Shown: piece after piece, positions 42,168-49,462 of the stretch
How positions within the stretch are numbered: position 1 is the first letter of the stretch
Layout: the number at the start of each line of letters is the position of its first letter
Assembly (NCBI GenBank): GCA_035634055.1
Contig: DASQDR010000055.1
Location: 1-64,000 of the forward strand
Origin: JAICTV01 sp035634055
GTDB lineage: Bacteria > Planctomycetota > Phycisphaerae > Tepidisphaerales > Tepidisphaeraceae
Length of the DNA: 64,000 nt
Reading direction: 5' to 3'
Made by a program: the position numbers and the translations under genes
The notes under the pieces: generated by a model
The model's database searches: none
Seen by the model: only the letters and a program-made list of their open reading frames with translations
What the model was told of the DNA's origin: nothing

Positions 42168-43307
42168 GTGACGGAGGGCCCGGACGACAGCGCGAGCCGG
42201 CAGGGCCAGGGCATGCTGCCCTTCGCCGCGTCCTCGGCATCGTCATCCGCGGCCGCGCCGGTCACGGGGGAGCTGGCGCCGCAGGTGTCGCCGGTGCTGG
42301 CGGACCTGCCGCCCTACGACTTCCGCCGCTGCGCCGCGCCCGCGCGGGCGTCGGCCATGTCCGATCTCGCCGGCGCGTTCGCCTCGGCGCTGGCGGGCGG
42401 GCTGCACGAGCACCTTGGCACCGGCGTGGCGCTGGACGTGGCCCTCATCGAGTCGATCTCCTTCGACGACTTCCTGCGCTCGCTGAGCCACCCGAGCTGC
42501 CTGAGCGTCCTGCGGTTCGACCCGCCGGGCGCGCAAGGCTGCCTCGACCTCAGCCCCGCCGCCGTCTTCCCGATGATCGACCGCCTGCTCGGCGGGCGCG
42601 CCCACGGGCCGGGCGCCATTCCCGCGCGGGCGCTGACGCAGATCGAGCAGGGGCTGGCGCTTCAGATTATCGAACGTGCCGCCCGCGCCCTTGCCGATAG
42701 CTGGGGCAAGGCGGCGCCGCAGTTGGAAGTGCGCGAAGAGGAGTTCGTCTCCGACCCGCGACAACTGCGGCTCATGCCCGGCGGCGAGACCGTCACGGTC
42801 CTGCGGCTGCGGGCGAGCTTCGCCGGGTGCGAGGGGCCCCTGTCACTCTGCCTGCCCGAGCCGGTGACCGATTTGCTGATCGGCCCGGCGGCAGAGGCGA
42901 CCCGCGACAACAGCGACGCCGCCGCACCGTCGGCGGCCGTCCCGTCGGCGGCGACGCAGCAGGACCCGCAGGCGTTGCAGAAAAACATCCTCCAGGCGGC
43001 CGTCGAGCTCAGGGCGCTGCTGGCGGAAACCAAGCTTCGGCTCAGCGACGTAATCGAAATGCAGGCAGGCGACATCATCACCACCGACGTTCCCGCCGAC
43101 GGCGAAGTAGCCGTGCGCGTCGAGGGACGAGAGGTCTTCCACGGGCGGCTCGGCCAGTTCCGCGGCGGGCGCGCGATCCAGGTCCCGCGCGGCGGCGGCG
43201 GCGCGGCGGCGGCGACCGGAACCGGCGCGCCCAACACCGACGCGCCCGACACCGACGCGGGCGCACCGGCGGTTCCCCCGGCCGACGGAGGCGCCGCCCG
43301 CCCATGA
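42168..43307 (+). CDS. fliM: FliM-like flagellar motor switch protein
   Basis: This 379-aa protein matches FliM: YDFRRCAAPARASAMSDLAG (about residue 50), the CheC-like middle domain with SISFDDFLRSLSHPSCLSVL, LDLSPAAVFPMIDRLLGGR and LQIIERAARALADSW (about 165), and a C-terminal SpoA domain (VELRALLAETKLRLSDVIEM, then GDIITTDVP; EGREVFHGRLGQFRGGRAIQ). The usual N-terminal CheY-binding EQIDALL-type peptide is missing, replaced by a Ser/Ala-rich start. GTG 42168 with GGAGG upstream is chosen. It is alone among flagellar genes here, so it may be a stray copy of an intact flagellum locus elsewhere or an adapted switch protein. It overlaps the next gene by ATGA. Confidence 0.88.
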   Translation: MTEGPDDSASRQGQGMLPFAASSASSSAAAPVTGELAPQVSPVLADLPPYDFRRCAAPARASAMSDLAGAFASALAGGLHEHLGTGVALDVALIESISFDDFLRSLSHPSCLSVLRFDPPGAQGCLDLSPAAVFPMIDRLLGGRAHGPGAIPARALTQIEQGLALQIIERAARALADSWGKAAPQLEVREEEFVSDPRQLRLMPGGETVTVLRLRASFAGCEGPLSLCLPEPVTDLLIGPAAEATRDNSDAAAPSAAVPSAATQQDPQALQKNILQAAVELRALLAETKLRLSDVIEMQAGDIITTDVPADGEVAVRVEGREVFHGRLGQFRGGRAIQVPRGGGGAAAATGTGAPNTDAPDTDAGAPAVPPADGGAARP

Positions 43308-44098
43308 GTCGTGCCGCCGCCCCCCGCGCCGGCGCCCCCGCCGCCCCCGCGGAACGATCCCCGTCGCGCGAGCTCCCGCCCGGCTACCTGAGGCAGTCGG
43401 AGCTCCCGCTCGCCTGCCTGGTCTTCCTCCTGCCCTTCATCGTCCTCTACGAGCTGGGCACGCGGCAGTACGCCTTCGACGCGGTTCATCACACCGAGCA
43501 GCGGATCATCGCATTTAACCTGATGCTCCGGTTCTTCCACTGGTTCGGGGCGACCGGCCGGTACATGCCGCCACTGGCGGTGGTCGGGATCCTCCTGGCA
43601 TGCCACATCGCGCGCAACGACCCGTGGCGGGTGCGCGGCTCGACGTTGGTCGGCATGGCGTTCGAGGGCTTGGCGTGGGGGCTGCCGCTGCTGGCGATCG
43701 GAACCCTGATCGCCCGATACGTAGCGCAATATCTGCCGCTGATGACCGGCGAGGGGAACTGGCGCACCTTGGCGGTGCTGTCGTTAGGGGCGGGCATTTA
43801 TGAGGAGCTGGTCTTTCGGCTCGTCGCTTTGACGCTGCTCCACTTGTTGCTGCGCGACCTGCTGCGCATTCCCAAGTTCTGGTCCTACCTAGCAATGGTG
43901 GCGATCTCGTCTTTGGGCTTCGCCCTCTACCATTACTTGGGGGCAGAGGACTTCTCCTGGCGCAGTCTTGCCTTTCGAACCGTGGCAGGGGTGTATTTTG
44001 CCGGGTTGTTCCTGCTGCGCGGTTTCGGTGTAACCGCCTTTGCCCATTCGGCTTACGACATCTATGTGATCTACCTCCGTTACGCCGCCCAAGCATGA
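43304..44098 (+). CDS. CPBP-family intramembrane metalloprotease
   Basis: This 264-aa membrane protein has an Ala/Pro-rich start and about six helices (LACLVFLLPFIVLYELG; MPPLAVVGILLACHIA; LAWGLPLLAIGTLIARYV, and more). The CPBP/Abi signature is GAGIYEELVFRLVALTLLH (EE-xxx-R, near residue 170), followed by FALYHYLG (His) and FAHSAYDIYVIYLRY (His). The fold fits a site-2-like intramembrane protease. Its ATG overlaps the fliM-like stop by four bases, so expression is coupled to it; the functional link is unclear. It is a different branch from the CPBP protease at 37390-38136. Confidence 0.9.
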   Translation: MSRAAAPRAGAPAAPAERSPSRELPPGYLRQSELPLACLVFLLPFIVLYELGTRQYAFDAVHHTEQRIIAFNLMLRFFHWFGATGRYMPPLAVVGILLACHIARNDPWRVRGSTLVGMAFEGLAWGLPLLAIGTLIARYVAQYLPLMTGEGNWRTLAVLSLGAGIYEELVFRLVALTLLHLLLRDLLRIPKFWSYLAMVAISSLGFALYHYLGAEDFSWRSLAFRTVAGVYFAGLFLLRGFGVTAFAHSAYDIYVIYLRYAAQA

Positions 44099-44134
44099 CA
44101 GAGATTATTTTGTTCCGATTTCAACCCTCCTTCC

Positions 44135-44140
44135 TATAAT
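44135..44140 (+). promoter_or_regulatory. Perfect -10 box TATAAT
   Basis: A consensus TATAAT, rare in this GC-rich sequence, sits 209 bases upstream of the next start codon (44349). A good -35 is not obvious. It implies a transcript starting near 44147 with a long leader. Confidence 0.55.
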
Positions 44141-44146
44141 CCCGCC

Positions 44147-44348
44147 CGGTAGTCTTCCTTTTCGCCGCGTGGCGAACGCCCAGCATTCGGCTGGCGGATA
44201 GGTCGGTCGTGGTTCGGACGATCGACTGACCTAATCGAATTGAGTTCGGGCGAGGATAATTCCCTTAGCCGCCGCTGTGTATCGATAGGGGGACATCGTT
44301 CCTTCTGTCACAAAGTCCCCGCCAGGGGCTAGAAAGTGCACGGACGCT
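44147..44348 (+). promoter_or_regulatory. Structured leader RNA, possible new cis-regulatory element
   Basis: Downstream of the TATAAT box come three hairpins in a row: TTCGCC-GCGT-GGCGAA (44161-44176, perfect 6-bp stem), CGCCCAGC-ATTCG-GCTGGCG (44177-44196, one bulge) and GGTC.GTCG...CGAC.GACC (44201-44231, one internal mismatch). Near the start codon GGGGGA (44288-44293) can pair with TCCCC (44316-44320), or those Cs can pair with GGGG (44325-44328) around GCCA; the two pairings exclude each other. It matches no riboswitch class I can name. Fold is proposed by eye only. Confidence 0.5.
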
Positions 44349-44903
44349 ATGAGTAGTCGGACCAAGCAACGTCGCAGCGGGGGCCTGACCCTGCTGCTCT
44401 ATCAGCGCACCCTTCACCCGGAGCTGTTCAAGATCCTCGCTACCGAGCAGGTCTCGCGCCGCGCCTACGACGCCGACATCTGGCTCGTAGAGGGCGGGCA
44501 CGTGATCACCCTAACGGCCGGCAAGAACACGCTGACCGAGGTCATCGTCACCAACCACGAGCCGCTGACCGACCGCGGGCTGCTCCAGAGCATCCCCTGC
44601 CGCGGCGAGCGGTACCACGAGATGACCGCCGGCGAGAACATCAAGTACATGATCTCGACCCAGGAAGAGCAGCTCACGCAGACGCTGTACGACGCGACGA
44701 AGTACGAGATCGCGACCTACGCCGCGAAGCGCGAGCTGATGAGCGCCGAGACCCCGGCCAAGGACGACATGGGCGCGGTCCTCAGCGTTCTGGACATCGA
44801 GCGCCGCAGCCACGAGCTGCTGGTGCAGAGCTTCCACCTGTTCGACGAGAACCAGATGGTCATCAAGACCCAGGCGATCATCGAAGTGGTCAAGGGCTCC
44901 TAA
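44349..44903 (+). CDS. Conserved planctomycete hypothetical protein with structured leader
   Basis: This 184-aa soluble protein has no signal peptide or membrane helix. Notable stretches are LYQRTLHPELFKILATEQVS (residues 17-36), DIWLVEGGHVITLTAG, CRGERYHEMTAGENIKYMIS (about 83-102) and the closing VLSVLDIERRSHELLVQSFH. I do not recognise a named family; the HPELF and GERYHE patterns look like a conserved planctomycete protein of unknown role. The start ATG 44349 has only a weak CGGA ribosome site, consistent with regulation in the long leader upstream. A classical terminator follows. Single-gene transcription unit. Confidence 0.75.
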   Translation: MSSRTKQRRSGGLTLLLYQRTLHPELFKILATEQVSRRAYDADIWLVEGGHVITLTAGKNTLTEVIVTNHEPLTDRGLLQSIPCRGERYHEMTAGENIKYMISTQEEQLTQTLYDATKYEIATYAAKRELMSAETPAKDDMGAVLSVLDIERRSHELLVQSFHLFDENQMVIKTQAIIEVVKGS

Positions 44904-44932
44904 AGCCAGCTCGTTCGGATGAAGATCAACGC

Positions 44933-44962
44933 AAAGCCCACCCGCGAGGGTGGGCTTTTTTT
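44933..44962 (+). terminator. Intrinsic terminator
   Basis: AAGCCCACC pairs with GGTGGGCTT around the loop CGCGAG-like centre and is followed by seven Ts. This is a textbook terminator 30 bases after the stop of the 44349 gene. Confidence 0.93.
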
Positions 44963-45064
44963 GCCCCCAGCGCGCACGCCTTGCAGGGATGGACTGAGGC
45001 GCACGCCCTCTTCTATCGTGCAACCGCGCGGACAGGCGGATCCCCCCGTAGGCGCGCGCCGGGA

Positions 45065-45712
45065 CTAGGCGGTGGTCGATCCCGCCTCTCCGGCGTTGGC
45101 GGGGATGACGCTTCGCTCGATCCGCTCCAGCATTTGGTCGGTGGGCTTTCGCTCGTAGGCGAAGTCGTCGAGCTTCAGCACGCCCGGCCGCGGGGGCGAG
45201 CCGTGCTCGTAGTGGATGTAGGCGATGCCCTTTCGGTCCCACTTGCGCTTGTCGATGGCGCGCACGTCGCCGAAGGCGATCGGCGGGTGTCCGGGAACCT
45301 CCAGCGTGTCGCCGCTGAGGCGCAGTTGCCCGCGCGTCTCGCGCAGCGTCCAGGCGCCCCAGAAGATCCCGAACGCCGGCAGCGTGAAGGCCAGCACCTT
45401 CTGAATCAGGATGCTGGCGTCGTTGTGCTTCTCGTAGCGTTTGAGCTCCAGCGCCAGGCGGTCGATCTCCGCCTGGTTCTTCTCGCGCTGCGCCGCCTCG
45501 AGGTCGCGGGTGACCTTGTCGGCCATCTGGTTCTGGTAGGGCCACTTCACCCACCCGTCGTAGGCGAACCAGCACCCGCCGGCGATCACCAGCACCGACA
45601 TGATCAGGTGCTTCCAGCGATAGCCCGGGTCCGGGCCGGCGACCACGTCGCCGCCCCACGCCTGCTCGGCAGCCGCCCCTTCGTCCACCGCTCGGTCGTC
45701 AGCTTGCGTCAT
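45065..45712 (-). CDS. Two-helix membrane protein with PH-like C-terminal domain
   Basis: This 215-aa protein has an acidic start, a first helix LIMSVLVIAGGCWFAYDGWV (about residues 36-55), a short coiled coil (VTRDLEAAQREKNQAEIDRL, then ALELKRYEKHN), a second helix VLAFTLPAFGIFWGAWTLR and a C-terminal strand-rich part (GQLRLSGDTLEVPGHPPIAF, DRKGIAYIHYE, GVLKLDDFAYE) of the bacterial PH-like membrane-protein shape. No named function. Its ATG overlaps the stop of the upstream small gene by four bases; the pair is transcribed convergently with the preceding plus-strand gene. Confidence 0.78.
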   Translation of the reverse strand: MTQADDRAVDEGAAAEQAWGGDVVAGPDPGYRWKHLIMSVLVIAGGCWFAYDGWVKWPYQNQMADKVTRDLEAAQREKNQAEIDRLALELKRYEKHNDASILIQKVLAFTLPAFGIFWGAWTLRETRGQLRLSGDTLEVPGHPPIAFGDVRAIDKRKWDRKGIAYIHYEHGSPPRPGVLKLDDFAYERKPTDQMLERIERSVIPANAGEAGSTTA

Positions 45713-46044
45713 GAGCCCTCTGCTTCGTCCGTTTCCTCGCCATCATCGCCGTCATCGCCCAGCGCGTCGGGCGCCATCGCGGCGGCTTCTTCCAGCGCCT
45801 TGAGCATGCGCCGCGCCGACGCGAGCGCGTTGTCGAATGCGACCTTCCCCTCGGCCAACTGCTCGGGCGGGAGGTCGGGCGGGTTCGCCTCGATCTCCGC
45901 GCGCTGGCGCTCGAGTTCCGCCACCAGCCGCCGCGCCTTCTCCAGCGCGCTGGCCAGCATCGCTTCGGGATCCTCGTCGCCTGGCGCGATCACGGCGCGG
46001 GCGATTGTATCGGCGGACGGGTCCCGGCGGAAACGGGCGGGCAA
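45709..46044 (-). CDS. Small helical protein, likely coupled to the next gene
   Basis: This protein of up to 111 aa is a long charged helix: MLASALEKARRLVAELERQR then AEIEANPPDLPPEQLAEGKV, AFDNALASARRMLKALEEAA, and an acidic tail (DDGDDGEETDEAEGS). It is predicted to form a coiled coil; no named family. The TTG at 46044 is one possible start; the internal ATG at 45960 gives an 83-aa form that begins at the helix and is as likely, as neither has a clear ribosome site. It overlaps the following membrane protein gene by ATGA, so the two form a translation-coupled pair. Confidence 0.6.
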   Translation of the reverse strand: MPARFRRDPSADTIARAVIAPGDEDPEAMLASALEKARRLVAELERQRAEIEANPPDLPPEQLAEGKVAFDNALASARRMLKALEEAAAMAPDALGDDGDDGEETDEAEGS

Positions 46045-46174
46045 GCGCGAATCGCGCGCGAGACGTTAAGGAAGGTGCGCTCGCCGGAGGAACAGACCGC
46101 CCGGGCTTACGCCCGCGGCTACGACGCCCAGAGGAGCGCACGCAGCAATCCCCACTTGTACTGCGGCGCGCACG

Positions 46175-46212
46175 AAAAACGCGTGGCCCGGGCACTTCTG
46201 CCCGGGCCACGC
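46175..46212 (-). terminator. Intrinsic terminator of the 46235 gene
   Basis: GCGTGGCCCGGGCA pairs perfectly with TGCCCGGGCCACGC around a 4-base loop (14-bp stem). On the minus strand the stem is followed by G and five Ts, about 22 bases after the stop. Confidence 0.9.
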
Positions 46213-46234
46213 CCCGCTAGCTAAACTCTCGTGC

Positions 46235-46984
46235 TTAAGACCTCGACGCGATGGCGGCCGAGATCGGCTTGATCACCTTCGGGAGGATGTGCGCGTGGCA
46301 CAGCTCCTCCGCCCGCTCGGCCATGGTGGCGAGCATCTTCTCCATCGGCTCCTTCGGGCGGTCGCCCCAGTAGCGGCGGAGGATCAGGTAGACGCTGATC
46401 ACGTCGTCGGAATAGTCACCCGTACGCACCTGGTAGCTGTTGGTTCGCGTGACGACGTCGATCCTCGCCTGGAGCCGGCAATCGTCGCTCAGCGCGACCG
46501 TCACGGTCGGCTGGAAATCGACCGGCTTGGCCCCCTGCTCTTCGGTCAGGCAGCTCAGCGGCGACTCGGCCAGCAGGCTGTCGGCGATGATCTCGTCGTG
46601 GTTCCCGCTGAAGCCCAGGTCGAAGCCGAACAGCACGTCGAGATAGTCGATCTCGACCGGCGAGATTCCCAGCAGGTGCGGCGCGTGTTCGAGCAGCATC
46701 GTGTGCAGCTTGAGCGACTCCGCCACCGTCGAAGGGTTCACGTGACCGGCGGAGATGCGCTTTTGCTCGATGCTGACCCAGCGGTAGCTCTCGCTGCCGC
46801 GGTCTTCCTCAAGATTGAGTTCCCCGTTGTCGTTCTTGCGGAAGCGCGTCATCGTCGGGAACTGCTTTTGCACGCGCTCGAAAAAGTGCAGCAGCGTTTC
46901 GCGCTGGTGCGGAAGGGTCAGTTGTGATCCCAGCCGCATGTTGACGTAGAAGTCCTCGCAGAACGCGCCAAATGGATTTGCCAT
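46235..46984 (-). CDS. Conserved planctomycete hypothetical protein
   Basis: This 249-aa soluble protein has no signal sequence. Conserved-looking stretches are FGAFCEDFYVNMRLGSQLTL (residues 5-24), RETLLHFFERVQKQFP, ESYRWVSIEQKRISAGHVNP (about 65-85), ISPVEIDYLDVLFGFDLGFS (about 107-126) and DVISVYLILRRYWGDRPKEP (about 195). I recognise it as a protein seen repeatedly in planctomycetes without an assigned function; the YxxVxFGFDL stretch is reminiscent of growth or outer-membrane-usher analogues but nothing firm can be said. GGGAGATC precedes ATG 46984. It ends in a strong terminator, so it is monocistronic, and is divergent from holA. Confidence 0.75.
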   Translation of the reverse strand: MANPFGAFCEDFYVNMRLGSQLTLPHQRETLLHFFERVQKQFPTMTRFRKNDNGELNLEEDRGSESYRWVSIEQKRISAGHVNPSTVAESLKLHTMLLEHAPHLLGISPVEIDYLDVLFGFDLGFSGNHDEIIADSLLAESPLSCLTEEQGAKPVDFQPTVTVALSDDCRLQARIDVVTRTNSYQVRTGDYSDDVISVYLILRRYWGDRPKEPMEKMLATMAERAEELCHAHILPKVIKPISAAIASRS

Positions 46985-47098
46985 ACGATCTCCCGAATCC
47001 CCGAGGCCCGACCGATTGCCCGTATCTGTTATCGGTCATTCCGCCCACTCGAGTCTAGCGGAACGTAACTACAACGAAAGGTCCGGCCGGGCGGTTCG

Positions 47099-47126
47099 TT
47101 GACGGTTCCTTTTGCCCGCTTACAAC
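47099..47126 (+). promoter_or_regulatory. Probable sigma70-type promoter of holA
   Basis: TTGACG at 47099 and TACAAC at 47121 are separated by 16 bases. The predicted start of transcription falls at or just before the holA ATG (47134), so the message may have almost no leader; AAGG at about 47126 is the only possible ribosome site. Confidence 0.45.
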
Positions 47127-47133
47127 AAGGGTT

Positions 47134-48084
47134 ATGGTTAAGCCCGTCTATGCCCTGGTGGGGTCCGACGCCTTCCTGCAATTGCAGGAAATGGGCCGGA
47201 TATTCGCGATCGTCGGCAAGGACGCGCAGCGCAGCGACTTCGACGGGGAGTCGGCGCAGCTCGCCGACGTGTTAGACGAATTACGAAGTTTCGCCATGTT
47301 CGGCGGCGGTGGAAAGCTGGTCGTAATCCGCAACGCCGACGCCTTCATCACCAGGTTTCGCTCGCAGCTCGAGGACTATCTGGCCGAGCCCTCAAGCGCC
47401 GGCGTGATGGTGCTTCGGCTCAACTCCCTGCCCAAGACGCAGCGCGTCTACAAGCTGATCGACAAGGTCGGGCAAATCGTCGACTGCGAGCCGCCGGGAG
47501 AGCCCAGCAAGTGGGCGATCGAGCACGCGAAGTCGGCGCACAAGGTGACGCTCGCGCCCGACGCGGCCCGGCTGCTGTCAGAGCTGATCGGCAACGACCT
47601 CGGTCGGCTCGACACCGAGATCGCCAAGCTCGCCCTCTTCGCCGACACCAGCGGCGGCGGAGGCGGAAAAATCACCGCCGACGTCGTCACCGGAAACGTC
47701 GCCTTCACCCGCGAGCGCGAGATGTGGGACCTGACCAACGCGATGGCCGGCGGCAACACCACCGAGGCGCTGCGGCGCTGGCGGCAACTGGTGCAGTCCG
47801 ACCCGTCGGCCGAGTTTCGCGCCGTCACCTGGCTGGGCATCTGGCTCGGCGAGGTGGGGCTGGTGGTTTCGAAGTCGCCGGCGGCCAACAAGCTGCGCTG
47901 GAAGTACAAGGGCGACGCCTTCGACAAGTTCGTCGCCGGCGCCAACGCGTTGGGCAAGGATGGCTACGCCCGCGCGCTCGACCTGCTGACGGAGATCGAC
48001 AAGCAGAGCAAGTCCGGCGTCGGCGACGCCGCCGAGAACGTCGAACGCTTCATCCTCGCGCTGGCGCCCGCCAGCGCGCGGTGA
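47134..48084 (+). CDS. holA: DNA polymerase III delta subunit
   Basis: This 316-aa protein is the clamp-loader delta subunit that opens the sliding clamp. It follows the family layout: VYALVGSDAFLQLQEMGRIF at the start, then DVLDELRSFAMFGGGGKLVV IRNAD (the strand and 'GGxKLVVIRNAD' typical of HolA), LRLNSLPKTQRVYKLIDKVG, the middle AAA-like domain with LLSELIGNDLGRLDTEIAKL and the C-terminal collar domain (MWDLTNAMAGGNTTEALRRW, AVTWLGIWLGEVGLVVSKSP). It lacks Walker ATPase motifs, as expected for delta. It is divergent from the 46235 gene and is followed 112 bases on by aguB. Confidence 0.93.
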   Translation: MVKPVYALVGSDAFLQLQEMGRIFAIVGKDAQRSDFDGESAQLADVLDELRSFAMFGGGGKLVVIRNADAFITRFRSQLEDYLAEPSSAGVMVLRLNSLPKTQRVYKLIDKVGQIVDCEPPGEPSKWAIEHAKSAHKVTLAPDAARLLSELIGNDLGRLDTEIAKLALFADTSGGGGGKITADVVTGNVAFTREREMWDLTNAMAGGNTTEALRRWRQLVQSDPSAEFRAVTWLGIWLGEVGLVVSKSPAANKLRWKYKGDAFDKFVAGANALGKDGYARALDLLTEIDKQSKSGVGDAAENVERFILALAPASAR

Positions 48085-48196
48085 GCAGGTCCCTCAGTTC
48101 CCGCGGAGTGGGAGGGCGGGCCGGGGCAGGAGTACGCCTTGCCCTGCTGAGGCTTTGCGACGAACATCCCGCGTCGATTTTCGTCATTCAAATAAC

Positions 48197-49159
48197 ATGA
48201 AGAAGAATACCCGCTCGATCGCCGCTTCATCGAGGCTCCCCCGACCGACCAGTGACGCCATCGTCACCGTCGGCCTCACGCAGATGGCGTGCGTGGAGGA
48301 CTTCAATACCAACCTGAAGAACCAGCTCCGCCTGGCCGAGGAAGCGGCGAAGCAAGGGGCGAAGATCATCTGCACGCAGGAGCTGTTCGGCAGCCAGTAC
48401 TTCTGCCAGGTGGAGGATCACCGCTTCTTCAAGCTGGCCGAAACGATCCCCGGCCCGAGCACCGACGCGTTCTGCAAGCTGGCGAAAAAGTACCGGGCGG
48501 TGATCGTCGCCTCGCTGTTCGAGCGGCGGACGCAGGGGCTCTACCACAACACTGCCGTCGTCATCGACGCCGACGGGTCGATCCTCGGCATCTACCGCAA
48601 GATGCACATCCCCGACGACCCGCTCTACTACGAGAAGTTCTATTTCACGCCCGGCGACACGGGCTTTCGCACGTGGGACACGAAGCACGCCAAGATCGGC
48701 GTGCTGATTTGCTGGGACCAATGGTTCCCCGAGGGGGCACGGCTCACCGCGATCCAGGGCGCGCAGATCCTGTTCTACCCCACCGCCATCGGCTGGCACC
48801 CCAGCGAGAAGGCGGAGTACGGGCAGGCCCAGCACGAATCGTGGGAGCTGATCCAGCGCAGCCACGCAGTGGCCAACGGCTGCTACGTCTGCGCGCCCAA
48901 CCGCATCGGCGTCGAGCACATCCTCGGCACCGACGGCAGGCCGGTCAGCGAGGAAGGCATTCAGTTCTGGGGCCAGAGCTTCGTCGCCGCGCCGAACGGG
49001 CAGGTCGTCCAGCGCGCCAGCGTGGAGAAGGAAGAGGTGCTGATCGTCCCGTGCGACCTGGAGAAGGTCGAGTTCAGCCGCACGCACTGGCCGTTCCTGC
49101 GTGACCGGCGGATCGACGCGTACGGGGACCTCACCAAGCGGTTCGTGGACGCGGTGTGA
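48197..49159 (+). CDS. aguB: N-carbamoylputrescine amidase
   Basis: This 320-aa nitrilase-superfamily enzyme hydrolyses N-carbamoylputrescine to putrescine, CO2 and ammonia. The catalytic triad is Glu62 (CTQELFGS), Lys135 (YRKMHIPDD) and Cys172 (LICWDQWFPE). IYRKMHIPDDPLYYEKFYFT and GWHPSEKAEYGQAQHESWEL are characteristic of the AguB branch rather than other amidases. The start at 48197 is chosen from the conserved opening TVGLTQMACVEDFNTNLK; upstream in-frame codons are not conserved. It lies just upstream of a small gene and aguA, which makes its substrate. Together with speA at 54413 they encode the arginine-to-putrescine route. Confidence 0.97.
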   Translation: MKKNTRSIAASSRLPRPTSDAIVTVGLTQMACVEDFNTNLKNQLRLAEEAAKQGAKIICTQELFGSQYFCQVEDHRFFKLAETIPGPSTDAFCKLAKKYRAVIVASLFERRTQGLYHNTAVVIDADGSILGIYRKMHIPDDPLYYEKFYFTPGDTGFRTWDTKHAKIGVLICWDQWFPEGARLTAIQGAQILFYPTAIGWHPSEKAEYGQAQHESWELIQRSHAVANGCYVCAPNRIGVEHILGTDGRPVSEEGIQFWGQSFVAAPNGQVVQRASVEKEEVLIVPCDLEKVEFSRTHWPFLRDRRIDAYGDLTKRFVDAV

Positions 49160-49186
49160 CGGTATAATCAATCTTGAGGAGGACGA

Positions 49187-49450
49187 TTGACGACCGAAGC
49201 AGAAGTGATGGCCGAACTTGACAAGGAGCCCTTCCAGCCGTTCCGCCTCCACATGGTGAGCGGCAAGGTGTTCGACGTGCTTGCGCCGAACGTCGCGCCT
49301 CCTCTGAAAAGATCGCTGCTCGTTTTGCGGAACCCGGTGCTTGGCACCAGACGGGCGGACGGCTACGACGTAATTTCGCACGCGAACACCGAGCGCATCG
49401 AGGAGCTCGATCTTGGCCGCCCCGCGCCGAAGAAGCGGAAGCGCGCATAG
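49187..49450 (+). CDS. Small conserved protein between aguB and aguA
   Basis: This protein of about 87 aa has LDKEPFQPFRLHMVSGKVFD, VLAPNVAPPLKRSLLVLRNP and RADGYDVISHANTERIEELD, a strand-rich pattern like the short planctomycete proteins with a 'PFRPFxxxxxDGxxxxVxHPD' opening and a LRxxELE end, whose role is unknown. GAGGAGG lies 5 bases before a TTG at 49187, which sets that start; the ATG at 49208 is an alternative. A TATAAT at 49163 just upstream could be a promoter but its -35 would lie in the aguB 3' end. It sits between aguB and aguA in the same direction, so an accessory role in polyamine synthesis or simple co-transcription is possible. Confidence 0.65.
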   Translation: MTTEAEVMAELDKEPFQPFRLHMVSGKVFDVLAPNVAPPLKRSLLVLRNPVLGTRRADGYDVISHANTERIEELDLGRPAPKKRKRA

Positions 49451-49462
49451 ACGGCACGCGCT

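Noticed and set aside
42827..43303. N-terminal extension of the CPBP protease through the FliM-like gene
   Set aside because: The in-frame extension is Arg-rich shadow sequence. The ATG at 43304 overlaps the stop of the previous gene and gives the normal protein.
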